A DNA stretch of 64,000 nt from the NCBI GenBank assembly GCA_021732005.1, contig JAKFVT010000056.1, positions 1 through 64,000 on the forward strand. Direction: 5' to 3'. Made by a program: the position numbers and the translations under genes. Origin of the DNA: Mycobacterium sp. (lineage in GTDB: Bacteria > Actinomycetota > Actinomycetes > Mycobacteriales > Mycobacteriaceae). Shown in pieces: positions 25,803-36,333 of the stretch. Within the stretch, counting starts at the first letter, position 1, and the number at the start of each line of letters is the position of its first letter. The notes beneath the pieces are model-generated. The model ran no database searches and had not been told where the DNA came from. It saw only the letters and a program-made list of their open reading frames with translations.

Positions 25803-26987
25803 ATGGTTCAACGCGAATGGGTTGAGAAGGATTTCTACAAGGTGCTCGGCGTCTCCTCTGACGCCAGCGAGGACGAGATCAAGCGGGTGGCCCGCAAGCT
25901 GCTCGCCGAGAATCACCCCGACCGCAACCCGGACGACAAAGCGGCCGACGAGCGCTACAAAGAGGTTGGCGAGGCCAGGGATGTCCTGACCGACCCGGCC
26001 AAGCGCAAGGAGTACGACGAGACCCGGCGGATGTTCGCCGGCGGCGGTTTCCGCCGCGGTAACGGCGGCGGCGGTGGGTTCGGCGGCTTCAGTGGCTACG
26101 GTGCCGACGGCGGCGAGTTCAATTTGAATGACCTGTTCGACACGGCCAGCCAGACCGGCGGCACGAACATCGGCGACTTGTTCGGTGGCCTGTTCGGGCG
26201 TGGCGCAGCGCCGCGCCCGAGCCGGCCGCGGCGCGGCAAGGACCTGGAGACCGAGACCGATCTCGATTTCCTGGAGGCGACCAAGGGTGTCGCCATGCCG
26301 CTGCGGCTGACCAGCCCGGCGCCGTGCACGAATTGCCATGGCAGCGGCGCACGTCCGGGCACCAGCCCGAAGGTGTGTCCGTCGTGCAACGGCTCCGGCG
26401 TGATCAACCGCAACCAGGGCGCGTTCGGGTTCTCCGAGCCGTGCACCGACTGCCGGGGGAGCGGCTCGATCATCGAGCATCCCTGCGACGAGTGCCACGG
26501 CACCGGGGTCACCACCCGGACCCGCACCATCAACGTCCGGATCCCACCGGGCGTCGAGGACGGTCAGCGCATCCGGCTGGCCGGTCAGGGTGAGGCTGGC
26601 TTACGCGGTGCGCCATCGGGCGATCTCTATGTCACCGTGCATGTTCGGCCGGACAAGGTGTTCGGCCGTGACGGCGACGACCTGACCGTGACGGTTCCGG
26701 TGAGCTTCACTGAACTGGCTTTGGGGACAACGCTTTCCGTGCCCACCCTGGAGGGCAAGGTCGGTGTGCGGGTGCCGAAGGGCACTGCCGACGGCCGGAT
26801 CCTGCGGGTGCGTGGGCGCGGAGTGCCCAAACGCGACGGCGGTCACGGCGACCTGCTGGTGACCGTGAAGGTCGCGGTGCCGCCCAGCCTGGAGGGCCAG
26901 GCTCTCGAGGCATTGGAGGCCTACGCGGCCGCCGAGAAGGCAAGCGGCTTCGACCCCAGGGCGGGATGGGCAGGGTATCGGGCATGA
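25803..26987 (+). CDS. dnaJ: DnaJ1 (Hsp40) co-chaperone
   Basis: 394 residues, ATG behind GAGAGGAGG. J domain at ~8-75 with HPD in AENHPDRNP, Gly/Phe-rich linker (GGGFRRGNGGGGGFGGFSG), four zinc-binding CxxCxGxG modules (CTNCHGSG, CPSCNGSG, CTDCRGSG, CDECHGTG), then the two C-terminal substrate domains. Stimulates DnaK ATPase. The stop overlaps hspR (ATGA). Confidence 0.97.
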   Translation: MVQREWVEKDFYKVLGVSSDASEDEIKRVARKLLAENHPDRNPDDKAADERYKEVGEARDVLTDPAKRKEYDETRRMFAGGGFRRGNGGGGGFGGFSGYGADGGEFNLNDLFDTASQTGGTNIGDLFGGLFGRGAAPRPSRPRRGKDLETETDLDFLEATKGVAMPLRLTSPAPCTNCHGSGARPGTSPKVCPSCNGSGVINRNQGAFGFSEPCTDCRGSGSIIEHPCDECHGTGVTTRTRTINVRIPPGVEDGQRIRLAGQGEAGLRGAPSGDLYVTVHVRPDKVFGRDGDDLTVTVPVSFTELALGTTLSVPTLEGKVGVRVPKGTADGRILRVRGRGVPKRDGGHGDLLVTVKVAVPPSLEGQALEALEAYAAAEKASGFDPRAGWAGYRA

Positions 26988-27355
26988 GCGCCTCAGAGGA
27001 GTCGCGCACGTTTCTGATCTCGGTGGCCGCCGAGCTGGCTGGTATGCATGCACAGACGCTGCGCACCTACGACCGGCTCGGTCTGGTCAGCCCCCGGCGC
27101 AGTTCCGGTGGCGGACGGCGCTATTCGGAGCGCGATGTCGAGTTGCTGCGCGAGGTGCAGCGGCTCTCGCAGGACGAAGGTGTCAACCTCGCCGGGATCA
27201 AGCGGATCATCGAGCTGACCAATCAGGTCGAGGCTCTGCAGTCCCGCGTCGAGGAGATGATGGGTGAGCTGGAGTCGTTGCGCGCCAACCAGCGTCGTGA
27301 TCTGGCGGTGGTGCCGAAGAGCACCGCACTGGTGGTCTGGAAGCCACGCCGCTAA
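26984..27355 (+). CDS. hspR: HspR, MerR-type heat-shock repressor
   Basis: 123 residues from ATG at 26984, which overlaps the dnaJ stop. MerR helix-turn-helix: SVAAELAGMHAQTLRTYDRL followed by GLVSP, wing GGGRRYSERDVE, and a C-terminal coiled coil ending STALVVWKPRR as in other mycobacterial HspR. Represses its own operon and clpB through the HAIR sites at 23146, 23201 and 37657, so the circuit is autoregulated. Confidence 0.96.
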   Translation: MSASEESRTFLISVAAELAGMHAQTLRTYDRLGLVSPRRSSGGGRRYSERDVELLREVQRLSQDEGVNLAGIKRIIELTNQVEALQSRVEEMMGELESLRANQRRDLAVVPKSTALVVWKPRR

Positions 27356-27372
27356 CCGGCCACTTCCCCGAA

Positions 27373-27422
27373 CGTCACGCCAGAGTGACGCTCGACGCCC
27401 ACCGTGACGCTGGTGTGACGCT
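27373..27422. repeat. short repeats/hairpin between hspR and epimerase gene
   Basis: GTGACGCT occurs three times (27385, 27404, 27415), with an inverted copy at the left: CGTCAC-gccaga-GTGACG forms a perfect 6-bp stem (27373-27390). It sits between two convergent genes and may be the bidirectional terminator, or a REP-like element. Confidence 0.5.
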
Positions 27423-27430
27423 CGGCGAAG

Positions 27431-28333
27431 TCAACCGACCCGGATCGTGAACACCGACACCGCCGGCCGCCCCGGCGCGGCGGTGTCATAGCTCCCCGAG
27501 CTGAGCGCATTGGTGGGCGCGGCCATCGGCTCCAGTCCCACGACATCGTCATTGTCCGGCGCGAAAATCTGTGCGGCCGGGAATCCCTGGGCGAAGACCA
27601 CCTCGATACGGCGGTCACCGCCGGCGAGCGAGAACACCCCACCCGTCGGTACCCCGTCGAATCCGTCGTCAAATGTCTTGTCGCCCAGCTTCTCCGAGTA
27701 GGCGGGCCAGTCAACCCGTTCGCCGGTCGGGAGACCGCGGCCGTCGACGAGCAGATGCTCCAGGGGTGGCGTCTCCAGCGTCCATTCCGATCGGGGAACC
27801 CCGGGAACCGTCAGGTAGGGGTGAAAGCCGTAGCACAGCGGAACCGCCGCCGACGTGGTGGCTGTGACGGTGGTCTGCACCGTCAGCGCCCGGTCGGCCA
27901 ACGTGATGTCGAGGGTGACCGCATGCGGGAACGGGAAGCTGGCCAGCAGGGCCGGCCGGCTTCCGTAGTCCAGATCGGCGATCAGCCGGTTCCCCGACTG
28001 CTCGGCGACCTGCCAGCCGGGGTATGCGGCGAGCACGCCGTGGATCGGCAGACCGTGCGGGTCGGTGCGCACGCCGCCGACCCCAGGGGTCAACGTCACC
28101 GCGCCGCCGTCGAGCTCATAGCTGTTGGCGCTCAACCGATTAGCCCACGGATACAGGATCGGGATGCCGAGCGTCTTACCGTCGCTCAGATACGCCTGCA
28201 GCCCGCGGCGCTGCCCCAGTAATTCCACGCCGTCGTCGGAGAGCGACGTGCAGATCATGCCCGCCGACGGGACATACGTCGCCGTCAGTGGTGAGGACGG
28301 ATCATGCAGAACGACGGACGGCAGCTCGGCCAC
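27431..28333 (-). CDS. aldose 1-epimerase family protein
   Basis: 300 residues. GalM-type beta-sandwich: YPWANRLSANSY, GLPIHGVLAAYPGW (catalytic-type His), CYGFHPYLTVPGVPR (second His) and a C-terminal Glu in VGLEPMAAPTNAL. Similar in size to bacterial galactose mutarotase or hexose-6-phosphate epimerase. Substrate sugar unknown. It lies 9 bases after the ACP gene on the same strand and could be the last gene of that operon, though its function does not obviously fit. Confidence 0.85.
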   Translation of the reverse strand: MAELPSVVLHDPSSPLTATYVPSAGMICTSLSDDGVELLGQRRGLQAYLSDGKTLGIPILYPWANRLSANSYELDGGAVTLTPGVGGVRTDPHGLPIHGVLAAYPGWQVAEQSGNRLIADLDYGSRPALLASFPFPHAVTLDITLADRALTVQTTVTATTSAAVPLCYGFHPYLTVPGVPRSEWTLETPPLEHLLVDGRGLPTGERVDWPAYSEKLGDKTFDDGFDGVPTGGVFSLAGGDRRIEVVFAQGFPAAQIFAPDNDDVVGLEPMAAPTNALSSGSYDTAAPGRPAVSVFTIRVG

Positions 28334-28342
28334 CGTCGAAGT

Positions 28343-28585
28343 CTAGCGGTGGGCGCCGACGTAGCTCGTCAAGTCCTCGATCGTGCGCAGCGAGGCATAC
28401 TCCGACTCCGGGATGTCCACCTCGAAGCGCTTGTGCAGGCGGACCAGAAAGTTCAACCAGTCCATGGAATCCAGGTCGACCTGATCACGCAGGAGCTCGG
28501 TGTCGGACAGGTCGCCCTCCTCGATCTCCGGTGCGATCGCGAGCAGTTCCTGCACAACCTGGTCACGGATCTCGGTATCGCTCAC
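28343..28585 (-). CDS. acyl carrier protein
   Basis: 80 residues, GTG start. Four-helix ACP with phosphopantetheine site S40 in VDLDSMDWLNF; acidic. Discrete, not part of a larger synthase. Twelve bases after the E2 gene of the ketoacid dehydrogenase, same strand. An ACP in such an operon suggests that the acyl group made by the complex or by the ligase is loaded on a carrier; partner enzymes are not in the window. Confidence 0.88.
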   Translation of the reverse strand: MSDTEIRDQVVQELLAIAPEIEEGDLSDTELLRDQVDLDSMDWLNFLVRLHKRFEVDIPESEYASLRTIEDLTSYVGAHR

Positions 28586-28597
28586 GTCGGGTACCTC

Positions 28598-29818
28598 CTA
28601 CAGCTCTTGGGGCTGCTGCAGCAACCGGTTGATCTCGGCAAGGAACAACGCGCCGCGATGACCGTCGCTGGCACGATGGTCGGCGGCCAAGCTGGCCTGC
28701 ACCGTTGTGGCCACCCGGATTCCACCGTCGACCACGACGACGCGCTGCGCCGGCCGGCCGAATCCCACAATGGCTACCTGAGGGGGGTAGATGACACCGA
28801 ACACCGAGTCGACACCCTTGTCGCCGAGATTGGTGACCGTAATCGTCGGGTCGGACATCTCCGAACTGCGCAGCGACCCGGCACGCGCTCGCGCCACCAG
28901 ATCGGTGAGGTCGGCCATCAATTCGTCGAGCTTCTTCTCGGCCACATCGTGGATCGCCGGCGCCACCAGTCCACCGCCGCGCAGCGAGATCGCCACCCCC
29001 ACATGCACTGCCGGGTGTGCTTCGTAGCCTTCGTCGCGCCAGAACCCGCTGAACTCGGTGAACCGTTGCGCGGCCAGCGCCACCGCTTTGAGCTGTAGCA
29101 CCGCAGGCAGCAATCGCTCGGTGATGGGCCGGTTCACGTTCTGTTCGGTCAGCCAGGCCAGCGCGGTGTCCAGGATGATCTCGTCAGCCAGGTAATAATG
29201 CGGAATCTCCCGTTTGGAGCGACTCATCGCCGCGGCGATCGACGCGCGCATGGCCGCACCCCGCTGCTTGGCCTTCTCCGCCGCCGACTTCGGCTCGGAA
29301 CTCGCTTCTGCCGGCGGCGGGGCAGGCTTGGGCTCGGCGTGATGCCGTGCGGCGGCGGCATGCTCGACATCGATGAGTGTGATCGCCCCCTGCGGGCCGG
29401 TTCCGGTCAGAGTGCCCAGGTCGACGCCCAGCGACGCCGCCGTGCGCCGGGCCACGGGAGACACCCACAGCCGATGGCCGACGGGCGCCGCCAGGGTCGG
29501 CCGGTGTGCGACCGGGGCCTCGGGGTGCGGCGCCGCAACCGGCGCCGCGGCCGGGGCCGCCATGTGCGGTCGCGGCGTCTCACCCGATTCGGTCAGGGTG
29601 GCCAGCGGTGTGCCCACAGCCACCGTCTGCCCGACCGGGACGAGCAACTCGGCGACCACGCCCTCATGCCAGCATTCGATTTCCACTGCGGCTTTGGTGG
29701 TTTCGACGACCGCGACGATCTGCCCGCGGGTGATCGTGTCGCCGGGTTTGACCAGCCACTCGTCGAGTGTGCCTTCGTCCATGTCCGCGCCGAGGGCGGG
29801 CATCGTGAACTCGATCAT
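28598..29818 (-). CDS. 2-oxoacid dehydrogenase E2 (dihydrolipoyl acyltransferase)
   Basis: 406 residues from ATG at 29818, which overlaps the E1beta stop (ATGA). Single lipoyl domain with K42 in VETTKAAVEIE, Pro/Ala linker, peripheral-subunit-binding domain (VSPVARRTAASLGVDLGTLT), second linker, catalytic domain ending AADHRASDGHRG with the DHRxxDG motif. The substrate cannot be assigned: it could be pyruvate, acetoin or branched-chain. No E3 (lipoamide dehydrogenase) gene is in the operon, so a shared E3 must serve it. Confidence 0.9.
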   Translation of the reverse strand: MIEFTMPALGADMDEGTLDEWLVKPGDTITRGQIVAVVETTKAAVEIECWHEGVVAELLVPVGQTVAVGTPLATLTESGETPRPHMAAPAAAPVAAPHPEAPVAHRPTLAAPVGHRLWVSPVARRTAASLGVDLGTLTGTGPQGAITLIDVEHAAAARHHAEPKPAPPPAEASSEPKSAAEKAKQRGAAMRASIAAAMSRSKREIPHYYLADEIILDTALAWLTEQNVNRPITERLLPAVLQLKAVALAAQRFTEFSGFWRDEGYEAHPAVHVGVAISLRGGGLVAPAIHDVAEKKLDELMADLTDLVARARAGSLRSSEMSDPTITVTNLGDKGVDSVFGVIYPPQVAIVGFGRPAQRVVVVDGGIRVATTVQASLAADHRASDGHRGALFLAEINRLLQQPQEL

Positions 29819-30873
29819 CCGCCGGTGCCTTTCCCCGCGTCGCTTCGCTCCTGCCCGCCGGTGTCTTTCCCCGGGTCGCTTCGCTCCTGCCCACCGGCCG
29901 TACCCTCTCCGAACAGCCCGCGCACGGCAGCGACGATCTTGTCCGGTTGGGGCAGTGCCGCCTCTTCGAGATGCTTGGCGTAGGGGATCGGCACCTCGAC
30001 GCTGCACACCCGTGCGATCGGAGCGTCCAGATCGTAGAACGCGCCCTCGACTATCCGCGCGCTGATCTCGCCGGCGAAGCTGCCGGTGCGCCACATCTCG
30101 TCGACGATGACCGCACGATGCGTCTTCCGCACCGACTGCAGGATCGTCGCGTCATCCAGGGGTCGGAGCACGCGCAGATCGATCACCTCGCAGTCGATGC
30201 CGGCCAGGGCCAGTTGGTCGGCAGCATCGAGCGCCTTGGGAACGCAGCCGCCGTAGGCGATAAGCGTGACATCAGTTCCGGTGCGGCGCAGAGCGGCTCG
30301 GCTGATATCAGTCGGAACCAGGGCGTCGATGTCGACGGCGGTGTTGTAGAGCTGGACATGTTCGAACACGATCACCGGGTCGGGATCGTCCAGTGCGGCG
30401 AGCAGCATCCCGTATGCGTCGGCCACCGTCGCCGGGGCGACCACCTTGATCCCCGGGATGTGGGCGTACCAGCCCTCCAGGCTGTGCGAGTGCTGAGCGG
30501 CGAGCTGCCGGCCGGCGCCGGTTGCCATGCGGACGACCAGCGGAACCGAGAACTGACCGCCCGACATGTGGCGCAGTGCCGCAGCGGTATTCACGATCTG
30601 GTCGAGCGCCAGCAGACTGAAGTTCACCGTCATGACTTCGACGATCGGACGCAGACCGTTGATCGCGGCGCCGATGCCGATGCCGACGAATCCCAGCTCC
30701 GACAGCGGGGTATCGCGGATCCGCTGGGGGCCGAACTCCTCGAGGAGCCCCTTCGACGCCGCGTAGGTGCCGCCGTAGCGCCCGACGTCCTCGCCCAGCA
30801 GGACCACCCGCGGGTCGTTGCGCATCGCTTCGCGAATCGCGTCGTGCACGGCGTTGCGGTACGTGGTCTTCAC
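29815..30873 (-). CDS. 2-oxoacid dehydrogenase E1 beta subunit
   Basis: 352 residues; start overlaps the E1alpha stop. Transketolase-type beta subunit: VVLLGEDVGRYGGTYAASKG, DTPLSELGFVGIGIGAA, HSHSLEGWYAHIPGIKVVAP and DLRVLRPLDDATI. The last ~30 residues are not family sequence: GGQERSDPGKDTGGQERSDA, encoded by two tandem 36-bp units carrying a 23-bp repeat also present in grpE. The natural end is probably near RGLFGEGTA. Confidence 0.92.
   Translation of the reverse strand: MKTTYRNAVHDAIREAMRNDPRVVLLGEDVGRYGGTYAASKGLLEEFGPQRIRDTPLSELGFVGIGIGAAINGLRPIVEVMTVNFSLLALDQIVNTAAALRHMSGGQFSVPLVVRMATGAGRQLAAQHSHSLEGWYAHIPGIKVVAPATVADAYGMLLAALDDPDPVIVFEHVQLYNTAVDIDALVPTDISRAALRRTGTDVTLIAYGGCVPKALDAADQLALAGIDCEVIDLRVLRPLDDATILQSVRKTHRAVIVDEMWRTGSFAGEISARIVEGAFYDLDAPIARVCSVEVPIPYAKHLEEAALPQPDKIVAAVRGLFGEGTAGGQERSDPGKDTGGQERSDAGKGTGG
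29824..29895 (-). repeat. two tandem 36-bp units with 23-bp dispersed repeat
   Basis: Units 29824-29859 and 29860-29895 are near-identical. Each contains the core GGTCGCTTCGCTCC or its one-base variant CGTCGCTTCGCTCC. The second unit's 23-mer (29870-29892) is the exact reverse complement of grpE 25190-25212; the first (29834-29856) differs by one base. They encode the extra C-terminus of E1 beta and end 6 bases before the E2 start codon. Confidence 0.8.
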
Positions 30874-31840
30874 GACAATGCCTCCGCGGGGGTCATCAGA
30901 TCCCGGGTGAGTTCCTCGACGCTTTCCAGTGTTCCGGCCTCGGCGTAGGCCACCGCGTCGTCGACCTCGGTGGCGGTGTGCTCTTCCATCGTCGTGACAT
31001 CGTCAGCACTCAGAGTGCCGTCGGCCAGGCACTTTTCGGTGAACAGCCGGATCGGGTCGCGTTCGCGCCAATGCTCCACTTCGGTCTTCTCCCGGTACAA
31101 CTCCGGGTCGAACATCGAGTGCGGGCGGAACCGGTAGGTGCGGAACTCCACGAAGAACGGGCCGCCCTCGGTGCGGATGTGGTCGACGGCGGCAACGGTG
31201 GCGGCATGGCAGGCCAGCACATCCATGCCGTCCACCGACGCGGTGGGCACCCGGTAGGCCGCGGCGTTGGCGGTGACGTCGGTCTGGGAGAGTTCGCGGT
31301 CGATCGCGGTGCCCATGGCGTAGCGATTGTTCTCGCAGAGGTAGAGCACCGGCAACTGCCACAGCTCGGCCATGTTCAGCGACTCATGGAAGGCACCCTC
31401 GGCGATGGCGCCTTCGCCGAAATAGCATGCGGTGACGCGGTTCCGCTTGAGTTGTGCATCGGCGAAGGCGAGACCGGTGGCCAGCGGCAGTCCGCCCGCC
31501 ACGATCGCGTTGCCGCCGTAGAACCGGCGCGAGGCGTCGAACAGGTGCATCGATCCACCGCGCCCGTGCGAGCAGCCCTCCTGCTTGCCGAACATCTCGG
31601 CCATGATCGAGGTCAGCGGGATCCCGCGGAGCAGGGCGTGGGCGTGGTCCCGGTAGGTGGCGACGACGGCATCGTCGGGCCCCAGCGCACGCAGCGAGCC
31701 CGCAGCCACCGCTTCTTCGCCAACGTACAAGTGAAGGAAGCCGCGAATCTTTGCCGCACTGTACATCTCGGCGCATTTCTCTTCCATGCGCCGCACCCGG
31801 ATCATGTCCGAGAGCAGCCCGCGGGCCAGGTCCTGATCGG

Positions 31841-31844
<4 letters not shown>
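30870..31844 (-). CDS. 2-oxoacid dehydrogenase E1 alpha subunit
   Basis: 324 residues; start overlaps the ligase stop (ATGA). TPP-dependent alpha subunit: GFLHLYVGEEAVAAGSLRAL, ATYRDHAHALLRGI, HGRGGSMHLFDASRRFYGGN, the TPP motif GEGAIAEGAFHESLNMA ending in NN (CENNRYAMG), and FRPHSMFDPELYR with the phosphorylation-loop-like region. Length and motifs fit acetoin/pyruvate dehydrogenase-type E1alpha. Confidence 0.92.
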
Positions 31845-33625
<1,781 letters not shown>

Positions 33626-33633
33626 GGTCTCCC

Positions 33634-33879
33634 TCACGCCTGCGGCGGGGCCAGGACGCCCTTGCGGCGAGCCTGCCCCAGATTGGCCATCACCCGGTCG
33701 CGCAATATCGCGTAAGCGGCGCCGCTGTTGAGGATGTCCTGGCGGTCCTGATGGCGGAGGTAGGCGTCGAGCCGCCGTTCCAGCGACCAATCCCAGTAGA
33801 TGCGTCCGGTGTATGGCGAGCAGAGGAATTCCCAAGCGACGGCGTCGAGTTCAGTCTCGTCGGCCAAACCAGAAGTCAT
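33634..33879 (-). CDS. small conserved-looking protein ahead of acyl-CoA ligase
   Basis: 81 residues from ATG at 33879 (AGGGG upstream; GTG at 33885 also possible). No family recognised. Acidic N-terminus, aromatic centre YTGRIYWDWSLERRLDAYLR, basic C-terminus; no membrane segment. Eight bases before the ligase gene, so it is first in the operon. May be a regulatory or structural partner. Confidence 0.6.
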   Translation of the reverse strand: MTSGLADETELDAVAWEFLCSPYTGRIYWDWSLERRLDAYLRHQDRQDILNSGAAYAILRDRVMANLGQARRKGVLAPPQA

Positions 33880-33986
33880 CTCCACCCCTCACTACCACCC
33901 CCACAAACGATGGTGGTCGAGGCTGCTGCGGGCTGGAAGGGACGAAAGTCCCCGAACTCGGGGCTAACGGGCTGCGACCGGCCGGG

Positions 33987-35162
33987 TCACGGCAGCGGGT
34001 CGTGCTGGATGCGCTCCGGCGGTGCGCCCTTGGCGAGCAAAGCGTCGCGGGTGGCGCGCACCATCGCGGGTCCGCCACAGATCAGGATCTGCCGATCGCC
34101 CCAGCCACCGTATTTGGTCACCACCTCGGGCAGTCGCCCGGTCTGGCGCACATGCAGGCCCCGCGGCGGCTGGACGTCGGGATAGTCGGCAGCCCACGGA
34201 GGATCGCTGGAGTACTCCGAGACCGGCGATACCGACAGCCACGGGTTGGAGGCGGCGATCTCCCACAAGGTCCGCAGGTCGTACAGCTCGCAGGGATAGC
34301 GGGCGCCGAAGAACAGATGCACCCGCGGGTTCTCGCCGAATCGGCAGAGATCCATGATCAGCGCGCGCAGCGGCGCCAATCCGGTGCTACCCGCCACCAT
34401 CAGCACGTCGCCGCCGTCGCGGTCCACCTCCATCGCGCCGTGCGGGCTGGACAGCCGCCAGCGATCGCCCGCCCGGGTTTCGGCAACGATCGAATTGCTG
34501 ACCATGCCGCCGAGCACCGAGCGAACGTGGAACTCGATGAAGCCGTCCGGGTCCGGCGGCATGGCGGGCGACAGGAAGCGCCAGCGGCGCGGACACTGCG
34601 GAACGTGGACGTTGACGTACTGCCCAGGGTGATAGGGCATCGGCCGGTCCAGGTGCAGGCGGACGACCGCGAGGTCGCGTGACACCCGGTGGTGTTCGAG
34701 GACGGTGCCGTCCCACCACGCGGGCCCGTCCTCGGCGTCGGCCGCCCCGCCCATGATTCCGGTGATCAGGTTGACAGCCTGGATGGCGGCGTCGTCGACG
34801 GCGGGAGTCCAGCGATCACTGAGGTGGCTGCGCATCTCGGAGTACCACGCCTGCCGCATGCTCTCGTAATGTCGTTGTGTGACACCGTATTTGCGGTGAT
34901 CACGGCCGAGTTGGGCGAGGAAAGCCACCGGGGTCTGGGCGCGCTGCGCCACGAATTCACCGAACACCCAGTGCATCGCCTGACCGAACGCCGCCCGCTG
35001 CGGCGCCAGTTCCGGGGGGAACAGATCCCGCACTTCAGTGTCCAGTGCGAACCACCGGGTGTAGAAGCGGTTCAGCAGCTCCTGGGACGCAGACTGGGGG
35101 GCCGCGGAGTCTTCGAACGCAGCCTGCAGCACCGCGAGCGCATCACGATCCTCCAGACCCAC
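33987..35162 (-). CDS. type II flavohemoglobin (Rv0385-like)
   Basis: 391 residues. N-terminal globin (1-140) with proximal-type His89 in LGRDHRKYG, then a ferredoxin-reductase module: FAD site RWRFLSPA (Tyr of the usual RxYS replaced by Leu), HPGQYVNVHVP, NADH site MVAGSTGLAPLRALI and ILICGGPAMV. These departures are typical of the mycobacterial type II flavohemoglobins, of which Rv0385, next to clpB in M. tuberculosis, is the model; those act on D-lactate rather than as efficient NO dioxygenases. The clpB neighbourhood is thus kept here, with inserted genes. Confidence 0.85.
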   Translation of the reverse strand: MGLEDRDALAVLQAAFEDSAAPQSASQELLNRFYTRWFALDTEVRDLFPPELAPQRAAFGQAMHWVFGEFVAQRAQTPVAFLAQLGRDHRKYGVTQRHYESMRQAWYSEMRSHLSDRWTPAVDDAAIQAVNLITGIMGGAADAEDGPAWWDGTVLEHHRVSRDLAVVRLHLDRPMPYHPGQYVNVHVPQCPRRWRFLSPAMPPDPDGFIEFHVRSVLGGMVSNSIVAETRAGDRWRLSSPHGAMEVDRDGGDVLMVAGSTGLAPLRALIMDLCRFGENPRVHLFFGARYPCELYDLRTLWEIAASNPWLSVSPVSEYSSDPPWAADYPDVQPPRGLHVRQTGRLPEVVTKYGGWGDRQILICGGPAMVRATRDALLAKGAPPERIQHDPLP

Positions 35163-35185
35163 GGCCGCGAGTGTAGGCCCGCCGG

Positions 35186-35854
35186 CTAGAGGCCGTGAAT
35201 GCCCTTGTACAACACCATGACGCCGATTACGACCAGGATCACGGCGACCAGCGTCGCGTGCTGGGCCTCCATCCAGTCCTTGAGCTTGGTGAGTGGCTGG
35301 TCCAGCCGCTCACCGGCGACCAGGTAGGCCAGTACGGGCAACGCGACCGACGACGCCGCGACGGCGGTGAACACGGCGTCGGCCGTCCAGGCTCCGGTGG
35401 CCCCCAGCCCCGCCGAGCCGATCGCCAAACCCGCTGCGGCACACATGAACAGGACCTTCGGGTTGACCACCACCAGCACCAACGCGGTCACGAAAGCGCG
35501 CGGCGGACCGATGCTGGTCATCGAGGTCAGCCACTTGGGGGTGTGTTCCGAGCGCTTGCGGGTGAACCATCGGTAGAGCCCGAACGCGACGAGAGCCACC
35601 CCGATCACGATGCGGACGTACGGCGCCCATGTCGGCTGTTTGTTGAGTCCGCCGAGAGCGTTCGACACCAGCACGAACGCCGCGGTCAGGCCGCCGATGC
35701 CGAGCACCCAGCCCAGCAGGAACGCCATGCTGGTCGGCCGGGGCGCGGGCGTGTGCAGCATGAGGATGCCCGGGATGATCGTCAGCGGGGACAGCGTGAT
35801 GACGAGCGCCAGGGGGATCAGTTCGGTCAGTTCCGAACCGAGGCTGGTCGTCAC
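35186..35854 (-). CDS. GAP-family (Sap-like) membrane protein
   Basis: 222 residues from GTG at 35854 with AGGAGG five bases upstream. Six hydrophobic helices; opening LIPLALVITLSPLTIIPGIL and the mid-part VVNPKVLFMCAAAGLAIG fit the GAP family (PF11139), linked to export of surface lipids. A second family member is at 13416-14168. Followed on the same strand by the flavohemoglobin gene (23-base gap). Confidence 0.75.
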   Translation of the reverse strand: MTTSLGSELTELIPLALVITLSPLTIIPGILMLHTPAPRPTSMAFLLGWVLGIGGLTAAFVLVSNALGGLNKQPTWAPYVRIVIGVALVAFGLYRWFTRKRSEHTPKWLTSMTSIGPPRAFVTALVLVVVNPKVLFMCAAAGLAIGSAGLGATGAWTADAVFTAVAASSVALPVLAYLVAGERLDQPLTKLKDWMEAQHATLVAVILVVIGVMVLYKGIHGL

Positions 35855-35916
35855 AGATGCCTCCTGGGGCGTAGACGGGCAACGCTCGGTCACGGCTGAC
35901 CGTACTATCTCTGCCC

Positions 35917-36330
35917 GTGGGCATGGATGCCGACGAAGAAAAGGGTGATGGCGGCCACGACGGCCAGCAGCACACCCTGGTCTACGTCTCCGGGGTGGCA
36001 GCGTTGGTGCTGCTCGCGATGCTGGTGTACGCGGTAGTGGACACCTCCGAGAGTTCGCAGCGACCCGATGGGCCGGTGACCTATGCGCCGGCGATCAGCA
36101 CCACGACGTCCTCGACCAAGAAGACGTCCACCACGTCGCGCACCACGTCGACGAGGATCTCCACCACGGATCTGAACCCGGGCTCCGCATCGTCGACCTC
36201 GACGTCGCCGTCGGAAACCTCCAGCGAAGTGGTCACCCCGTCGGAGACCGAGTACTCCACTCCCACGACGACGGTCACGATGACCAACCCGTACGCCACG
36301 ACCTCGGCGCCGAACGCCGGGCGGACCTAA
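35917..36330 (+). CDS. small single-pass Ser/Thr-rich membrane protein
   Basis: 137 residues, GTG start. Acidic N-terminus (MDADEEKGDGGHDGQQ), one helix at ~24-43 (LVYVSGVAALVLLAMLVYAV), then a Thr/Ser-rich tail. Same plan as the iniA/iniC neighbours but without the WYR motif. Four bases before the 36334 gene, so probably co-transcribed; divergent from the GAP gene. Function unknown. Confidence 0.65.
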   Translation: MGMDADEEKGDGGHDGQQHTLVYVSGVAALVLLAMLVYAVVDTSESSQRPDGPVTYAPAISTTTSSTKKTSTTSRTTSTRISTTDLNPGSASSTSTSPSETSSEVVTPSETEYSTPTTTVTMTNPYATTSAPNAGRT

Positions 36331-36333
36331 CCC

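Noticed and set aside
27373..27422. CRISPR-like array from the GTGACGCT repeats
   Set aside because: Repeats are only 8 bases with uneven spacing and no spacers; not a CRISPR array.
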